Assembly: GCA_947624465.1 (NCBI GenBank)
Contig: CANQKJ010000007.1
Coordinates: 1-25,952 of the forward strand
DNA length: 25,952 nucleotides
Direction: 5' to 3'
Origin: an uncultured Oscillospiraceae bacterium
Lineage (GTDB): Bacteria > Bacillota > Clostridia > Oscillospirales > Oscillospiraceae
The notes under the pieces are model-generated. The model saw only the letters and a program-made list of their open reading frames with translations. It was not told the origin of the DNA and did not search any database. Shown here in pieces: positions 14,946-23,697 of this stretch (positions are counted from its first letter, which is position 1; every line of letters begins with the position of its first letter). A program made the translations under genes and the position numbers.

Positions 14946-17123
14946 TTATTTGAAGTAAACAGTCTTTCCCTCTATGTTCCCTTGAAAAGCTCCATAGTGA
15001 ATGCAGCCGTTCTCTGTATACAACGACTGAATCGCATATACGTAAGTCCCTGCCACAGGCGGCTTTTCCGAATAGATGTTCCCAGATTCCGCATCCTTCA
15101 CAATAATCCACTTATCCACTCCCTCAGCCCGTCGGTAAATTCGATAGGCTGTGGCATTTACGGAAGGCTCCCACACCAGCTGCACCATATTGCCCACTTG
15201 CTCACAAAATAGAATCTCTGGTGGATCCAGTGTCATCGGTCCCATTTCCGCCGTGACTGCGATGGGGTCAGAGGGATAGGAGTTAATGTCTTCGCCGTAG
15301 ATAATATTGGCCGTCACTTGGTACTCATAGCTTACGCCCGCCTGGGCGGTGATATCGCGGAACTGCACACAGTCCGCCGCCAGCGGCTCCGCAATTTGCT
15401 CCCATTCGCCGCCCGCCATCCGGCGTGCGACGATATAATTCGTCATCCCTTCCATCGTCTTCCAGCGGATAAGGGGAACGCCGTCGGCCAGCTCCGCCGT
15501 CACTTCCGGGCCGGAGAACTCGGGGCGCCACAGGCAGTATGAATAGAGCCCCGTGACCTTCCCACCCGCCTCATTCAGGCTGTATGCGCGGACGCGGTAC
15601 TGGTACGGCACGCCCTCTAGGGCGGCTCCGTCTGCATATATCGTCTTATCCATATCCGCGACCAGGACCCAGTTCTTGCCCAAAACGCGATGAAACAGCT
15701 GATATCCGTCGGCGCCGGGGACTGCCTCCCACGTTACGGTCGGAATGCCCGCGTCCCCGAATACTTCCATTGCGTTGGCCGCGCTCAGCACCTCCGTAGC
15801 GGCTACCCCAGCAAAGTCATAGCTACCCCAGCATAACCCATCTTCCGTCACCCTATATGGAGCGACCGTGTAGGTATACTTATGGGCTAGCCAACAGTTT
15901 TCATCCCGATAGGACCGTTCGTCTGCACTCACGTCAGCGATCCGCTGCCAGCCCGCACCGTCCTCTCTGCGGAAGACGCTGTATCCGTCTGCGCCCTTCA
16001 CCGCTTTCCATGCTACCGTGAGCGCATTTCCACCGTTGACGGTGATCCCCGACAGTTCGGGCGCCGGCAACGCCGGATCTCTGCGACTGTTGGTGTATTC
16101 AAAATCCAGCGCGAAGGGCGAAGTGGCCTCGACGTACTTATCGAAAGCTTGGTCCCAATCGCTGTAGGCCGGGTCGCCGCGTTTATCCGCGAGATGATAG
16201 TTCTCCACCAGATACCGACATAGGTAGTCGGTCACCTTGACTGAACCGTGGATGTTGACATGGTGCTCGTTGTAATAGTCCTTCTTCAGGTCCAGCCCGA
16301 TGTCGTCGGTCATATCCGTCATATCCAATGTCGGGAAGCCCCGCTCCTCAATCATCGAGTTTATGGTATTATACTGCGCCACCGTCGTCACATCACCCTG
16401 TCCCTGCGGTGCGGTGACAAACAAGACATTGACCTTTTCCGACTCGCAGTAATCCAGCAAATCATTTATGATCTGCTCCACATTCCCGTCCAGCTTCCCG
16501 AGCTTCGCCGTTTTACGGTAGCTTGCCGAGATATCCTCGCTGCCTTTCAGGTAGCTTCCATAGGTGCAGGCCCCCTTCAGCCCGTTGAGCTCATAGGTAA
16601 AATCGTTTTTCGTCAGCTCATTCCACCGAGAGTGGTACCGCAGCAATGGCAGATAAAACTCCAGCCTATCCTCGGGTTCATAGCCGCCATAATCGAGGAG
16701 TGCATCTGCCAATTGGAATTTTACTTTTGAGGTCGGCATAAAGTCCAGCACATAGTGGATGCCCGCCTCCGAATAGTCAAAGAAAACATTGTTGATGGAA
16801 ATGATATACAGAGCGTCTGGCTGGGTCTTCCTTCCCTCTTCGACGAGGTACTTTGCGGCCGCAAGCGGCTGGGCATTATTGGCGAACGGGTAAACCGTGA
16901 TGCCATAGTTTTCCCACGCCACCGGCGCACACCAGAAGGCATATACGTTGCTGCCCCCTATATACACCGCATCCAAGGAATCCTCTCTCTCCTCATAGAA
17001 TCCTCGGATCCACTGGAAGTTGCGATAATCCCCCGAATTGGTCGTGATCTTTGTGAGGACAGCCAAAACGCCTGTGACGAGCACCAGAAATACGATTGCC
17101 TCGATAAACCTTCTTTTCTTCAT
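14946..17123 (-). CDS. SGNH-like protein with four fibronectin III-like domains, MBOAT partner
   Basis: The 725-residue protein begins with one membrane anchor (residues 7-24). A DltD/AlgX-like SGNH domain follows, to about 310: putative Ser58 in YIGGSNVYAF and YYNEHHVNIHG near 283-293, where Asn285 takes the usual Asp position. Four fibronectin-type repeats fill the rest (about 355-725), each with a core such as LTVAWKAVKGADGYSVFRR, PTVTWEAVPGADGYQLFHR, PLIRWKTMEGMTNYIVARR or VQLVWEPSVNATAYRIYRR. AAGGTG lies 6 bases before the ATG chosen, 10 bases after the MBOAT stop. In related systems the SGNH protein works with the MBOAT protein outside the membrane to complete acyl transfer to glycan. 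The repeats suggest wall or glycan contact. It is the last gene of the operon. Confidence 0.85.
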   Translation of the reverse strand: MKKRRFIEAIVFLVLVTGVLAVLTKITTNSGDYRNFQWIRGFYEEREDSLDAVYIGGSNVYAFWCAPVAWENYGITVYPFANNAQPLAAAKYLVEEGRKTQPDALYIISINNVFFDYSEAGIHYVLDFMPTSKVKFQLADALLDYGGYEPEDRLEFYLPLLRYHSRWNELTKNDFTYELNGLKGACTYGSYLKGSEDISASYRKTAKLGKLDGNVEQIINDLLDYCESEKVNVLFVTAPQGQGDVTTVAQYNTINSMIEERGFPTLDMTDMTDDIGLDLKKDYYNEHHVNIHGSVKVTDYLCRYLVENYHLADKRGDPAYSDWDQAFDKYVEATSPFALDFEYTNSRRDPALPAPELSGITVNGGNALTVAWKAVKGADGYSVFRREDGAGWQRIADVSADERSYRDENCWLAHKYTYTVAPYRVTEDGLCWGSYDFAGVAATEVLSAANAMEVFGDAGIPTVTWEAVPGADGYQLFHRVLGKNWVLVADMDKTIYADGAALEGVPYQYRVRAYSLNEAGGKVTGLYSYCLWRPEFSGPEVTAELADGVPLIRWKTMEGMTNYIVARRMAGGEWEQIAEPLAADCVQFRDITAQAGVSYEYQVTANIIYGEDINSYPSDPIAVTAEMGPMTLDPPEILFCEQVGNMVQLVWEPSVNATAYRIYRRAEGVDKWIIVKDAESGNIYSEKPPVAGTYVYAIQSLYTENGCIHYGAFQGNIEGKTVYFK

Positions 17124-17133
17124 CGTCATCACC

Positions 17134-18675
17134 TTAAAACTGCTCGTAGATAAAATCCTGGGCGTTGAATCCCGGACCATACATCCCGCAAAGCACGGTA
17201 ATGATAAAAAGCAACAGCCACACTGCCCATCGGAATGGCAGTATTTGTCCCTGCATCCAAGTCCGCGCATACCCGTATTTTTCCCGCAGGATCGCCACGA
17301 TTACCAGCGCCAGAACGCCTATGGCAATAACGCCCATATCGGCATCGGTCACGCCGAGGCCAGCGATAGTCCCCTGAAAGCTCGTCAGGCTTCCTAGGGC
17401 CCCTGCCAGCGTCTTCACGTGGTCTATGCTGTGTGTCAGGCTGTCTGCGGAAAAGAACACACACCCGAGAGAATATATCACATATGTGCGCACCCGTTGA
17501 AACAATATCCAACTGGTGCTCTCCGTGTTGATATGCAGCCGCGCCGTAGCCTTTTCCATCAGCGGAGCGCATAGCTCACTCGCTACCAACATAGTCCAAA
17601 ACCATGCGCTGACGCCCGCGATATGTCGCATCGAACCGTGCCAGAAGCCCATGACGAACCAGAGCACCGCCATCCCGACGAGCCAGGGAATCTTCTTGGC
17701 TGTCTTCTTGTTAAAGTGTTTTCTGGCCCATTTCCCAATGGCTAGGATCGGCTTGCTTTTCAGGACCGGATAATATACATAGTCCTTGGCCCACGCTCCC
17801 AGTGTGATATGCCACCGCTGCCAAAACTCCTGGACCGACCGGGAGAAAAACGGGTTTTTGAAATTCTCCGGCATATGGATGTCAAACAGCTCTGCCGAGC
17901 CGAGCACAATATCCATGCACCCGGAAAAATCCGTGTAAATCTGTAGGGGATAGAGAAATACCGCCACCCAGGGCCAGACGCCGCCAAATGTGCCGGTGTC
18001 CGCCCAAATGCCCGAAATGATGAGCCCTACCCGGTCGGAAATCACAAGCTTTTTAAAAACACCCCACAGGATTCGTTGGGCGCCGAAGCACAGATTTTGA
18101 TAGGAGAACCGATGCTTTTCATACAAGCACTCCAGCTGGGAATAGCGGCTGATAGGGCCCACCGTCAGCTGGGGAAAAAACGACACGAACAGAAACAGCT
18201 TCAGGAAGTTCCGCTGGGGTTTTATCGTGCCCCAATAGCAGTCGATAATGTATCCGATGACTTGTGCTGTATAATAACCCATGCCCAGGGCGCCGGCGAT
18301 GGGTAACGCCGGGAGCTGCGGGAACGCAGGGATGATATGGTGGATTAGCCTGGAGCCCACCATCCAGAAGGAGCTTCCTTTGAGCAAGAACCACAGCAGA
18401 ATATTGAGCACCACGACCGCGACAGTGATCCCCGCCACAGTCTTTCGGTGCGCGGACAGTCCGTTTGCACCCTCTCGGTCCATCGCCATCCCGGCCACAT
18501 ACGCCAGAAACGCTGATGCCAAAAGGAACAGAATCGTATAGGCCGGCGCTGCACGCAAATAGAACGCCATGCTCAGCAGGAACAGTATGACCCACTGCCC
18601 CTGCTTCGGGAGAGTATAATATAAGGCAATGCCCACTAACAGCAAGGCATAGTAGCCAAGCGATGTAACCGTCAT
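17134..18675 (-). CDS. MBOAT-family O-acyltransferase (AlgI/DltB-like)
   Basis: This 513-residue polytopic membrane protein has about a dozen hydrophobic segments. Family hallmarks are SFFPQLTVGPISRYSQ (165-180), FWQRWHITLGAWAKDYVYYP (284-303, His289) and GFWHGSMRHIAG (343-354), where His346 is the expected catalytic residue. MBOAT proteins of this branch pass an acyl group from a cytoplasmic donor (acyl-carrier protein in Dlt) across the membrane to a glycan or teichoic acid. GGGAGG lies 10 bases before the ATG and the SDR stop is 7 bases upstream. An acyl carrier protein and a carrier loader in the same operon support a Dlt-like role with a different acyl group. Confidence 0.93.
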   Translation of the reverse strand: MTVTSLGYYALLLVGIALYYTLPKQGQWVILFLLSMAFYLRAAPAYTILFLLASAFLAYVAGMAMDREGANGLSAHRKTVAGITVAVVVLNILLWFLLKGSSFWMVGSRLIHHIIPAFPQLPALPIAGALGMGYYTAQVIGYIIDCYWGTIKPQRNFLKLFLFVSFFPQLTVGPISRYSQLECLYEKHRFSYQNLCFGAQRILWGVFKKLVISDRVGLIISGIWADTGTFGGVWPWVAVFLYPLQIYTDFSGCMDIVLGSAELFDIHMPENFKNPFFSRSVQEFWQRWHITLGAWAKDYVYYPVLKSKPILAIGKWARKHFNKKTAKKIPWLVGMAVLWFVMGFWHGSMRHIAGVSAWFWTMLVASELCAPLMEKATARLHINTESTSWILFQRVRTYVIYSLGCVFFSADSLTHSIDHVKTLAGALGSLTSFQGTIAGLGVTDADMGVIAIGVLALVIVAILREKYGYARTWMQGQILPFRWAVWLLLFIITVLCGMYGPGFNAQDFIYEQF

Positions 18676-18682
18676 AGAATCT

Positions 18683-19417
18683 TTACCTCCCGCAAGTGAT
18701 GCTGAGGTTTTCTCCGTTAATGCACCCGGCTTTCCCCGAAAGCAGAAACTCTATGGCCGGAACGATGTCGGCCGGAACCAGATTCCGTCCGATCGGCGAT
18801 AACTGCTTGTTCTGCTCAACCAAGACCGAAGACATATTGTGGATGTATTTTGTCTCGACCCAGGCCGGTGAGACGCCGTTTACCGTGATACCCTTATCCG
18901 CGTATTCGACCGCAAGTGCCCTCATCAACCCCAGCAGGGCATATTTTGTAACGACATAATTGGAGCAGTACTTTGGAGGCATACCGTTAACAACAAAGGA
19001 CAACATCAGTACGATCTTCCCGGCCCGGTTCCTGACCATAGCCGGAAGGAATGCTTTCAGGATAAGTACCAGGGATCTGAGGGAAATGTCGAGCTCATTC
19101 TGAATGGTCTCCCATTCGATTTTATGGAACCTCTGATTGTTGCATTGAGGCGCCGGAAAATGTACGATATGCGTCGGGAACAACTGCTTATCCCGTATCT
19201 CGTCGATCAGGTGAGTGACCTCTTCTTCCCGGGAGAGGTCGGCCTGTATGAGAATCAACCGATCCTGTAGCTCCCGGCTGAGCTCTTCCAGTTCGCCGCT
19301 CATACGCCGATAGTGGGCGATGATATGATCGTAACGCTGATGGGTAGACTTTATCAATGCCATTCCCATGTCGGAAGACGCACCTATGACCAGCAATACG
19401 TTAGCGTTGTCATCCAT
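18683..19417 (-). CDS. Short-chain dehydrogenase/reductase (SDR)
   Basis: The 244-residue Rossmann protein has the nucleotide-binding motif VIGASSDMGMA (10-20), Ser140 in LMLSFVV, and Tyr154/Lys158 in YVVTK, so the catalytic set is complete. The C-terminal half has the FabG-like GITVNGVSPAWVET. It starts 6 bases after the acyl carrier protein stop. Sitting between a carrier protein and an acyltransferase, it likely reduces or oxidises the carrier-bound acyl group with NAD(P)H, as FabG does. The exact substrate is inference. Confidence 0.9.
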   Translation of the reverse strand: MDDNANVLLVIGASSDMGMALIKSTHQRYDHIIAHYRRMSGELEELSRELQDRLILIQADLSREEEVTHLIDEIRDKQLFPTHIVHFPAPQCNNQRFHKIEWETIQNELDISLRSLVLILKAFLPAMVRNRAGKIVLMLSFVVNGMPPKYCSNYVVTKYALLGLMRALAVEYADKGITVNGVSPAWVETKYIHNMSSVLVEQNKQLSPIGRNLVPADIVPAIEFLLSGKAGCINGENLSITCGR

Positions 19418-19423
19418 TATAGG

Positions 19424-19666
19424 TCACTTCCCCATTTCCAGAATGATGTCCACCATCTCGCCCACGTTCTTCATGGTGACGACTTTCCCCATAGGGATTT
19501 TGAAAGAAAACTCATCTTCCACCGCCACCACAAGATTGATGTGCTCAAAGGAATCCCAGTCCTCGATGTCCTCAGACGTGGTCGTCTCCCCTACCGTGAT
19601 GGCGTCATCATCGAAAACCTCACGGAACACCTTGTTGAGCCTCTCAAACGCTTCTTCTCTGGTCAT
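19424..19666 (-). CDS. Acyl carrier protein
   Basis: The 80-residue acidic four-helix protein has phosphopantetheine-site Ser39 in EDWDSFEHINLV, where DSF replaces the common DSL. I chose the ATG at 19666 because GGAGG lies 8 bases upstream and the length is then typical; an earlier in-frame start would add a poorly conserved extension. It is a dedicated, non-FabD-linked carrier, probably loaded by the FkbH-like protein and unloaded by the MBOAT protein. It would need a phosphopantetheinyl transferase from elsewhere in the genome. Confidence 0.92.
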   Translation of the reverse strand: MTREEAFERLNKVFREVFDDDAITVGETTTSEDIEDWDSFEHINLVVAVEDEFSFKIPMGKVVTMKNVGEMVDIILEMGK

Positions 19667-19686
19667 GATTATTTCCTCCCGAATCA

Positions 19687-20115
19687 TTATTTTTGTACCA
19701 GAACCTTCATGCTGGCCGTCAAAACGCACTTTTTCTCCTGGTTCGTGATCTTTATTTTTACTAAAATGAGGTTAAGACCATCCAGTTTATCCTCCACCGT
19801 GCCCTGGACGCTCAGGGTATCCCCCGCATAGACCGGCTTTTTGAAGGATACCTGTTCCACGCTGTGGATCAGGCTGTATTTTCCGGGCAGATAAACCCCT
19901 GCCAACGTGGAGAGCAGGGACGCGGTGAGCATACCGAATGCCACATGGTTTTTGAACTTGCCACCCCCGATGCTCTGGGCAAACGCATCGTCCCTGTGCA
20001 GCGGGTTCTCGTCGCCGGTGATACCACGGAAGGCGTTTTCCATTTCCCGCGTTATTTCTTTTGTGAAACTCTCCGTCTGCCCGATTTGGATATCTGAATA
20101 GCGGTATTCATTCAT
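19687..20115 (-). CDS. MaoC-like hot-dog hydratase/dehydratase
   Basis: The 142-residue single hot-dog protein has the catalytic motif GDENPLH (Asp35, Asn37, His40), followed by FKNHVAFGMLTASLLSTLAG, which is typical of (R)-specific enoyl hydratases. Known family members add or remove water at the 2,3-position of enoyl/3-hydroxyacyl thioesters. It overlaps the upstream transketolase stop by four bases (ATGA), implying translational coupling. The nearby carrier protein suggests an ACP-bound substrate and a paired action with the SDR. Confidence 0.9.
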   Translation of the reverse strand: MNEYRYSDIQIGQTESFTKEITREMENAFRGITGDENPLHRDDAFAQSIGGGKFKNHVAFGMLTASLLSTLAGVYLPGKYSLIHSVEQVSFKKPVYAGDTLSVQGTVEDKLDGLNLILVKIKITNQEKKCVLTASMKVLVQK

Positions 20116-21032
20116 ACCAGAGCCTCCTTTATCCTTCGGTACACGCTCTCACCGTCAAGCCGATTTGCTCTGCGCATATCCTTAAGTGTTCCGTAGCTCT
20201 CCGCGAAAATGTCCTCCAGTCCAACGGGATGGAGCCTGACACCCAGACCGTTTCGGGCGATGACCTCAGCGATCATACCCGCCAGGCCGCCGGTGACGTT
20301 GTGCTCCTCCAACGTAAAGAAGTTTTTGAATCTGCCTGCGTTTTGAATGACGCTGTCTGCATCAAAAGGCTTGATGGTCCCCACGTTCACGACCTCCAGT
20401 TCAATGCCTTCTTCAGACAGACGCTCCGCCGCTTCCGCGGCCTCCTCCAGGATGCTTCCTGTGACATACAAGGCAGCATCTTTTCCGCTCCTGATTACGT
20501 CGTTTTTGGCCGGTTCCATCTTATAGCCGTCTCCGAAAAACTCCTTTTCCTTGTTCATCCCGATACGGATGTAGACCGGGCCTGTATGCTGGTATGCCAG
20601 TTTTATACATTCTTCTGCCTGCTTTGGCGTCGCTGGGGAGAGAATCATCAAATTCGGGAGGGACCGCAAAACAGCAATGTCCTCCGTGGTATGATGCGTT
20701 GGGCCAAGCGAACTTACAGATATTCCGCTGCCCGATCCAATCAACTTTACATTCAGATCCTGCAGACATATGTCGTCTCTTACGAACTCAAAAGCCCGGT
20801 ACGCAATAAAGGGTGCCGCCGTAAACACAAATGGTATCTTCCCCGTACAGGCAAGGCCAGCTGCAGCCGCCACTGTGTTCTGCTCCGCTATCCCGAAATT
20901 AAACGATCTGTCCGAAAAATTCATGCGAAAAAGCTTGTCCAGTCCTCCCTCTCCGCTGTCTGCTGTCAGATACAGGACCCGTGTGTCTTTTTCCGCCAAC
21001 GCCATGAGGGCTCCGATACACGCACTATTCAT
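20112..21032 (-). CDS. Transketolase-like protein, C-terminal half (PYR and C domains)
   Basis: The 306-residue subunit of a split transketolase carries the pyrimidine-binding domain. Catalytic Glu50 lies in FNFGIAEQNTVAAAAGLA, with GSGSGISVSSLGPTHHTTED further on, and the regulatory C domain follows. Together with the next gene it should form a thiamin-diphosphate enzyme that transfers a two-carbon ketol unit from a sugar phosphate. GGAG lies 6 bases before the ATG, 3 bases after the upstream half's stop. Split pairs of this size are common in secondary carbohydrate and natural-product clusters and need not act in the pentose phosphate pathway. Confidence 0.93.
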   Translation of the reverse strand: MNSACIGALMALAEKDTRVLYLTADSGEGGLDKLFRMNFSDRSFNFGIAEQNTVAAAAGLACTGKIPFVFTAAPFIAYRAFEFVRDDICLQDLNVKLIGSGSGISVSSLGPTHHTTEDIAVLRSLPNLMILSPATPKQAEECIKLAYQHTGPVYIRIGMNKEKEFFGDGYKMEPAKNDVIRSGKDAALYVTGSILEEAAEAAERLSEEGIELEVVNVGTIKPFDADSVIQNAGRFKNFFTLEEHNVTGGLAGMIAEVIARNGLGVRLHPVGLEDIFAESYGTLKDMRRANRLDGESVYRRIKEALV

Positions 21033-21035
21033 AGC

Positions 21036-21863
21036 TTACTCCAATTCTTTATCTGATATTTGAAGTGCCCGCTGGAACTGTTTTAGTTCCTTTCTGTTAG
21101 GAAGCCGAAAGTGCCATTTCGGATCATTCTCCATCAACGGTACCCCTTTCCCCTTTACCGTGTGGGCAATGATGAGCGTCGGCCTTCTGGCCCCCGGGGG
21201 CTGGCGCAGCGTTTGGCAGAGCTGATCCATATCATGGCCGTCCGTATTGCGAACAGTCCAGCCAAAGGATTCCCATTTTTCCTGCCAAGAGACTACCCGC
21301 AGGGTCTCGTCCACCCGATTTGTCTTTTGAAGCCCGTTCGCATCCAGGATCACAACCAGATTATCCAACTGCATTGAGGATGCTGCCATCGCAGCTTCCC
21401 ATATGCTACCCTCCTGACACTCTCCATCTCCCAGAAGCACATAGGTCTTTGCCGGCATCCCATCGATCTTCTGCCCGAGCGCCATGCCGACCGCCATAGG
21501 CAGTCCGTGGCCCAGAGAACCCGTTGTCGCCTCAATGCAGGGAAGATTTCTCGTGCACGGTTCGCCGCCGATATGGCATCCCGGCTGTAAATATGTCCCT
21601 AATTCTTTCTTGCTAAGAACGCCTGTTTTACATAGAACAGCGTAAAGCGCAAGTGCTCCGTGGCCTTTGCTTAGGACGAACCTGTCACGGTCTTTCCAGG
21701 AGGGATCTTGGGGATCATATCGCAGGACGCCCTTCACATACAGCGTATAGATGATTTCCAAACAGGAATAGCACGATGCCAGATGGGCCATGCCTCCCTT
21801 ATAGCCGGTAAGAAATATTAGCTTTCGCAGCTTTGCGCACTCCTCTATGTCAAGTTGGTTCAC
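21036..21863 (-). CDS. Transketolase-like protein, N-terminal half (PP domain)
   Basis: The 275-residue thiamin-diphosphate-binding subunit has SKGHGALALYAVL (65-77), TTGSLGHGLPMAVG and the Mg/TPP motif GDGECQEGS (145-153) with DANGLQ at 174-179. It starts at GTG, overlapping the fkbH-like stop (GTGA), with AGAGG about 7 bases before it. It is the partner of the C-terminal half encoded next. In this operon the pair may supply a two-carbon hydroxyacyl or ketol unit, or a modified sugar precursor. Which of these applies cannot be told from sequence. Confidence 0.93.
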   Translation of the reverse strand: MNQLDIEECAKLRKLIFLTGYKGGMAHLASCYSCLEIIYTLYVKGVLRYDPQDPSWKDRDRFVLSKGHGALALYAVLCKTGVLSKKELGTYLQPGCHIGGEPCTRNLPCIEATTGSLGHGLPMAVGMALGQKIDGMPAKTYVLLGDGECQEGSIWEAAMAASSMQLDNLVVILDANGLQKTNRVDETLRVVSWQEKWESFGWTVRNTDGHDMDQLCQTLRQPPGARRPTLIIAHTVKGKGVPLMENDPKWHFRLPNRKELKQFQRALQISDKELE

Positions 21864-23665
21864 TGTTCCACCTCTTGTCCCTCTCGTTCGTTTACGACAA
21901 TCATATGCTGCTTTCTATGATAGTTTTTTGAAATATCCAGCGTCCACACGGTATTCCCCGCCTCGTCCTCGGACAGCTTGGCAAAGCCCTGCTTCTCGTA
22001 GAAGTCCCGGACCATGCCGTTCTTGGCCGTGGGATAGTAGTAGCCCCGGATCTCGGTGATGCCCCGCTCCAGACATTTTGCCGCCAGCTCGTCCATCATG
22101 GCGTACTCCATGTCCCGTTTCAGCACACGGCAGCTCATCAGCCACAGGATGACGTCCAGCCGCTGGCCCTCCACCTTACCGATGACCACCGTCACCACGC
22201 CGTTGTCCCCGAACCGATCCTCCAGCTTGCCGTACAGGGTGATGTGATCCGGGTCGGCGGCGGTCTGCTCGATCTCCTCCTGGGTGTACCGCCGCGTGGT
22301 CAGGTTGAACTGGTTGCTCTTGTTGGTCAGCTGGGCGATCCGGGCCATGTACAGCGGCTCAAAGGGCTTAATCGTGGCCCGCATCTCCAGGGACAGCAGG
22401 TAGTCCTCGTAGCTGCCGAAGGACGCCTGCAACTGGGCTCTTGCGGCGTTCTCCTTATACATCTCGTTCCGCTTCAGATCGTCGGCGGACAGTTTGGTGG
22501 TCTCAAAGAATCCGGACCGGTCGATGACGTTGATATAGTGCTCCACCTTGTCCAGCTCCGGCACCGCCGTCCCCGGCGCCTGCTGACGGATGATGGCCCG
22601 CTCCGCCGGGTTATCGTCCACGAATACAAAGCTCTCCGGCAGCAGGGTCAGCTCCTGGGCCATCTGCACCAGGTTCACACTCTTGGGCTCCCAGTTGGCC
22701 TTGATGGAGATGAAGTCGTCCGGCTTCAGTGCCCCGTCCGGGTGGTTCAGCCCGGCGATGGCGTTCTCGTGGTCGTTCTTGGACACTACATTCAGCAGGA
22801 TGCCCCGCTTCTTCATCTCCTTCAGGTACTGCTGGAACTCCGAGTACACCTGCCCCATGGAGGTCTCCTGGCCGATGGCCAGGTTCTCCACGCCGTCGTC
22901 GCCCACGACGCCGCCCCACAGGGTGTTGTCCAGATCCAGGGCAAAGGCCTTCTTGTTTTTCCCGAAGATGGCCTTCACGATGTTGGACACGCTGAAGGCC
23001 AGCCGGGGAATGGCGTCCAGGCACAGGGCGTACTTGTACATGTGCCAGTAGAACGGGTCCGACCACTTCTCCAGGCCGTAATCCGCCGAGAGGTAGTTGA
23101 TGTCGTGGATGTAGAACCCGTCGTGGCTCTGGGCGTACTCCGCGAATCTCAGATTCAACCGGGTGACGAAGTTGACCCGGCCGTGGATGTCGGCAGCGTC
23201 CCGGTTGCCCATGAGGCGGTAGAAGGGGTACTCAAAGTTGTTCTGGATGATGGGGCAGTGCCAGGTCTCCCGCAGCTTGTCCCACATGGAGGAAAAACGG
23301 CTGTACTCCTGCTCCAGCAGGGCGTCCACCTGCTCCGGCGTGTCCCCCGGCTCCGGCCACGCGGTGATGTTTCGGTTGGAGGTGTGGATGTAGAGGATGT
23401 CCGGCCTGAACGCCTCCAGCTCCGAATTGGGGAACATGGCATCCTGCCAGTACTGGCCATACTCCGACTCATAGAACGCGGGCCGGATGCCCTGGTCCAG
23501 CAGGAACAGCTCCAGCATATCCACGACGTCGTGGGTGGTGGAGCCGCCCAGGATGGCGATGCGCTTGTCCAGCAGATTCGTCCCGGTCAGCAGCTCCCGG
23601 CGGATGGACTTGCGCTTGCGGAGCAAGAGCTGGCTGTCAAAGGGGTATTGCAGAGATTGGTGCAT
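21860..23665 (-). CDS. FkbH-like HAD-IIIC acyl-carrier loading enzyme
   Basis: The 601-residue protein has three parts. An SGNH-like N-terminal region contains ILGGSTTHDV (38-47). A HAD-IIIC domain has nucleophile Asp244 and Asp246 in DLDNTLWGGVVGD, Ser295/Lys296 in VVSKND and acidic VDDNPAER (349-356). A GNAT-like C-terminal domain spans about 430-580. Characterised FkbH-type enzymes take 1,3-bisphosphoglycerate, remove phosphate and load a glyceryl unit onto an ACP in tetronate and methoxymalonyl-ACP pathways. GGAGG lies 8 bases before the ATG. It heads the operon, and the ACP four genes on is the natural acceptor. Its codon use looks more GC-rich than that of the operon genes that follow. 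Confidence 0.93.
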   Translation of the reverse strand: MHQSLQYPFDSQLLLRKRKSIRRELLTGTNLLDKRIAILGGSTTHDVVDMLELFLLDQGIRPAFYESEYGQYWQDAMFPNSELEAFRPDILYIHTSNRNITAWPEPGDTPEQVDALLEQEYSRFSSMWDKLRETWHCPIIQNNFEYPFYRLMGNRDAADIHGRVNFVTRLNLRFAEYAQSHDGFYIHDINYLSADYGLEKWSDPFYWHMYKYALCLDAIPRLAFSVSNIVKAIFGKNKKAFALDLDNTLWGGVVGDDGVENLAIGQETSMGQVYSEFQQYLKEMKKRGILLNVVSKNDHENAIAGLNHPDGALKPDDFISIKANWEPKSVNLVQMAQELTLLPESFVFVDDNPAERAIIRQQAPGTAVPELDKVEHYINVIDRSGFFETTKLSADDLKRNEMYKENAARAQLQASFGSYEDYLLSLEMRATIKPFEPLYMARIAQLTNKSNQFNLTTRRYTQEEIEQTAADPDHITLYGKLEDRFGDNGVVTVVIGKVEGQRLDVILWLMSCRVLKRDMEYAMMDELAAKCLERGITEIRGYYYPTAKNGMVRDFYEKQGFAKLSEDEAGNTVWTLDISKNYHRKQHMIVVNEREGQEVEQ

Positions 23666-23697
23666 AGCGGGTTCCTCCCTTGCCGAGAATGGTTATT

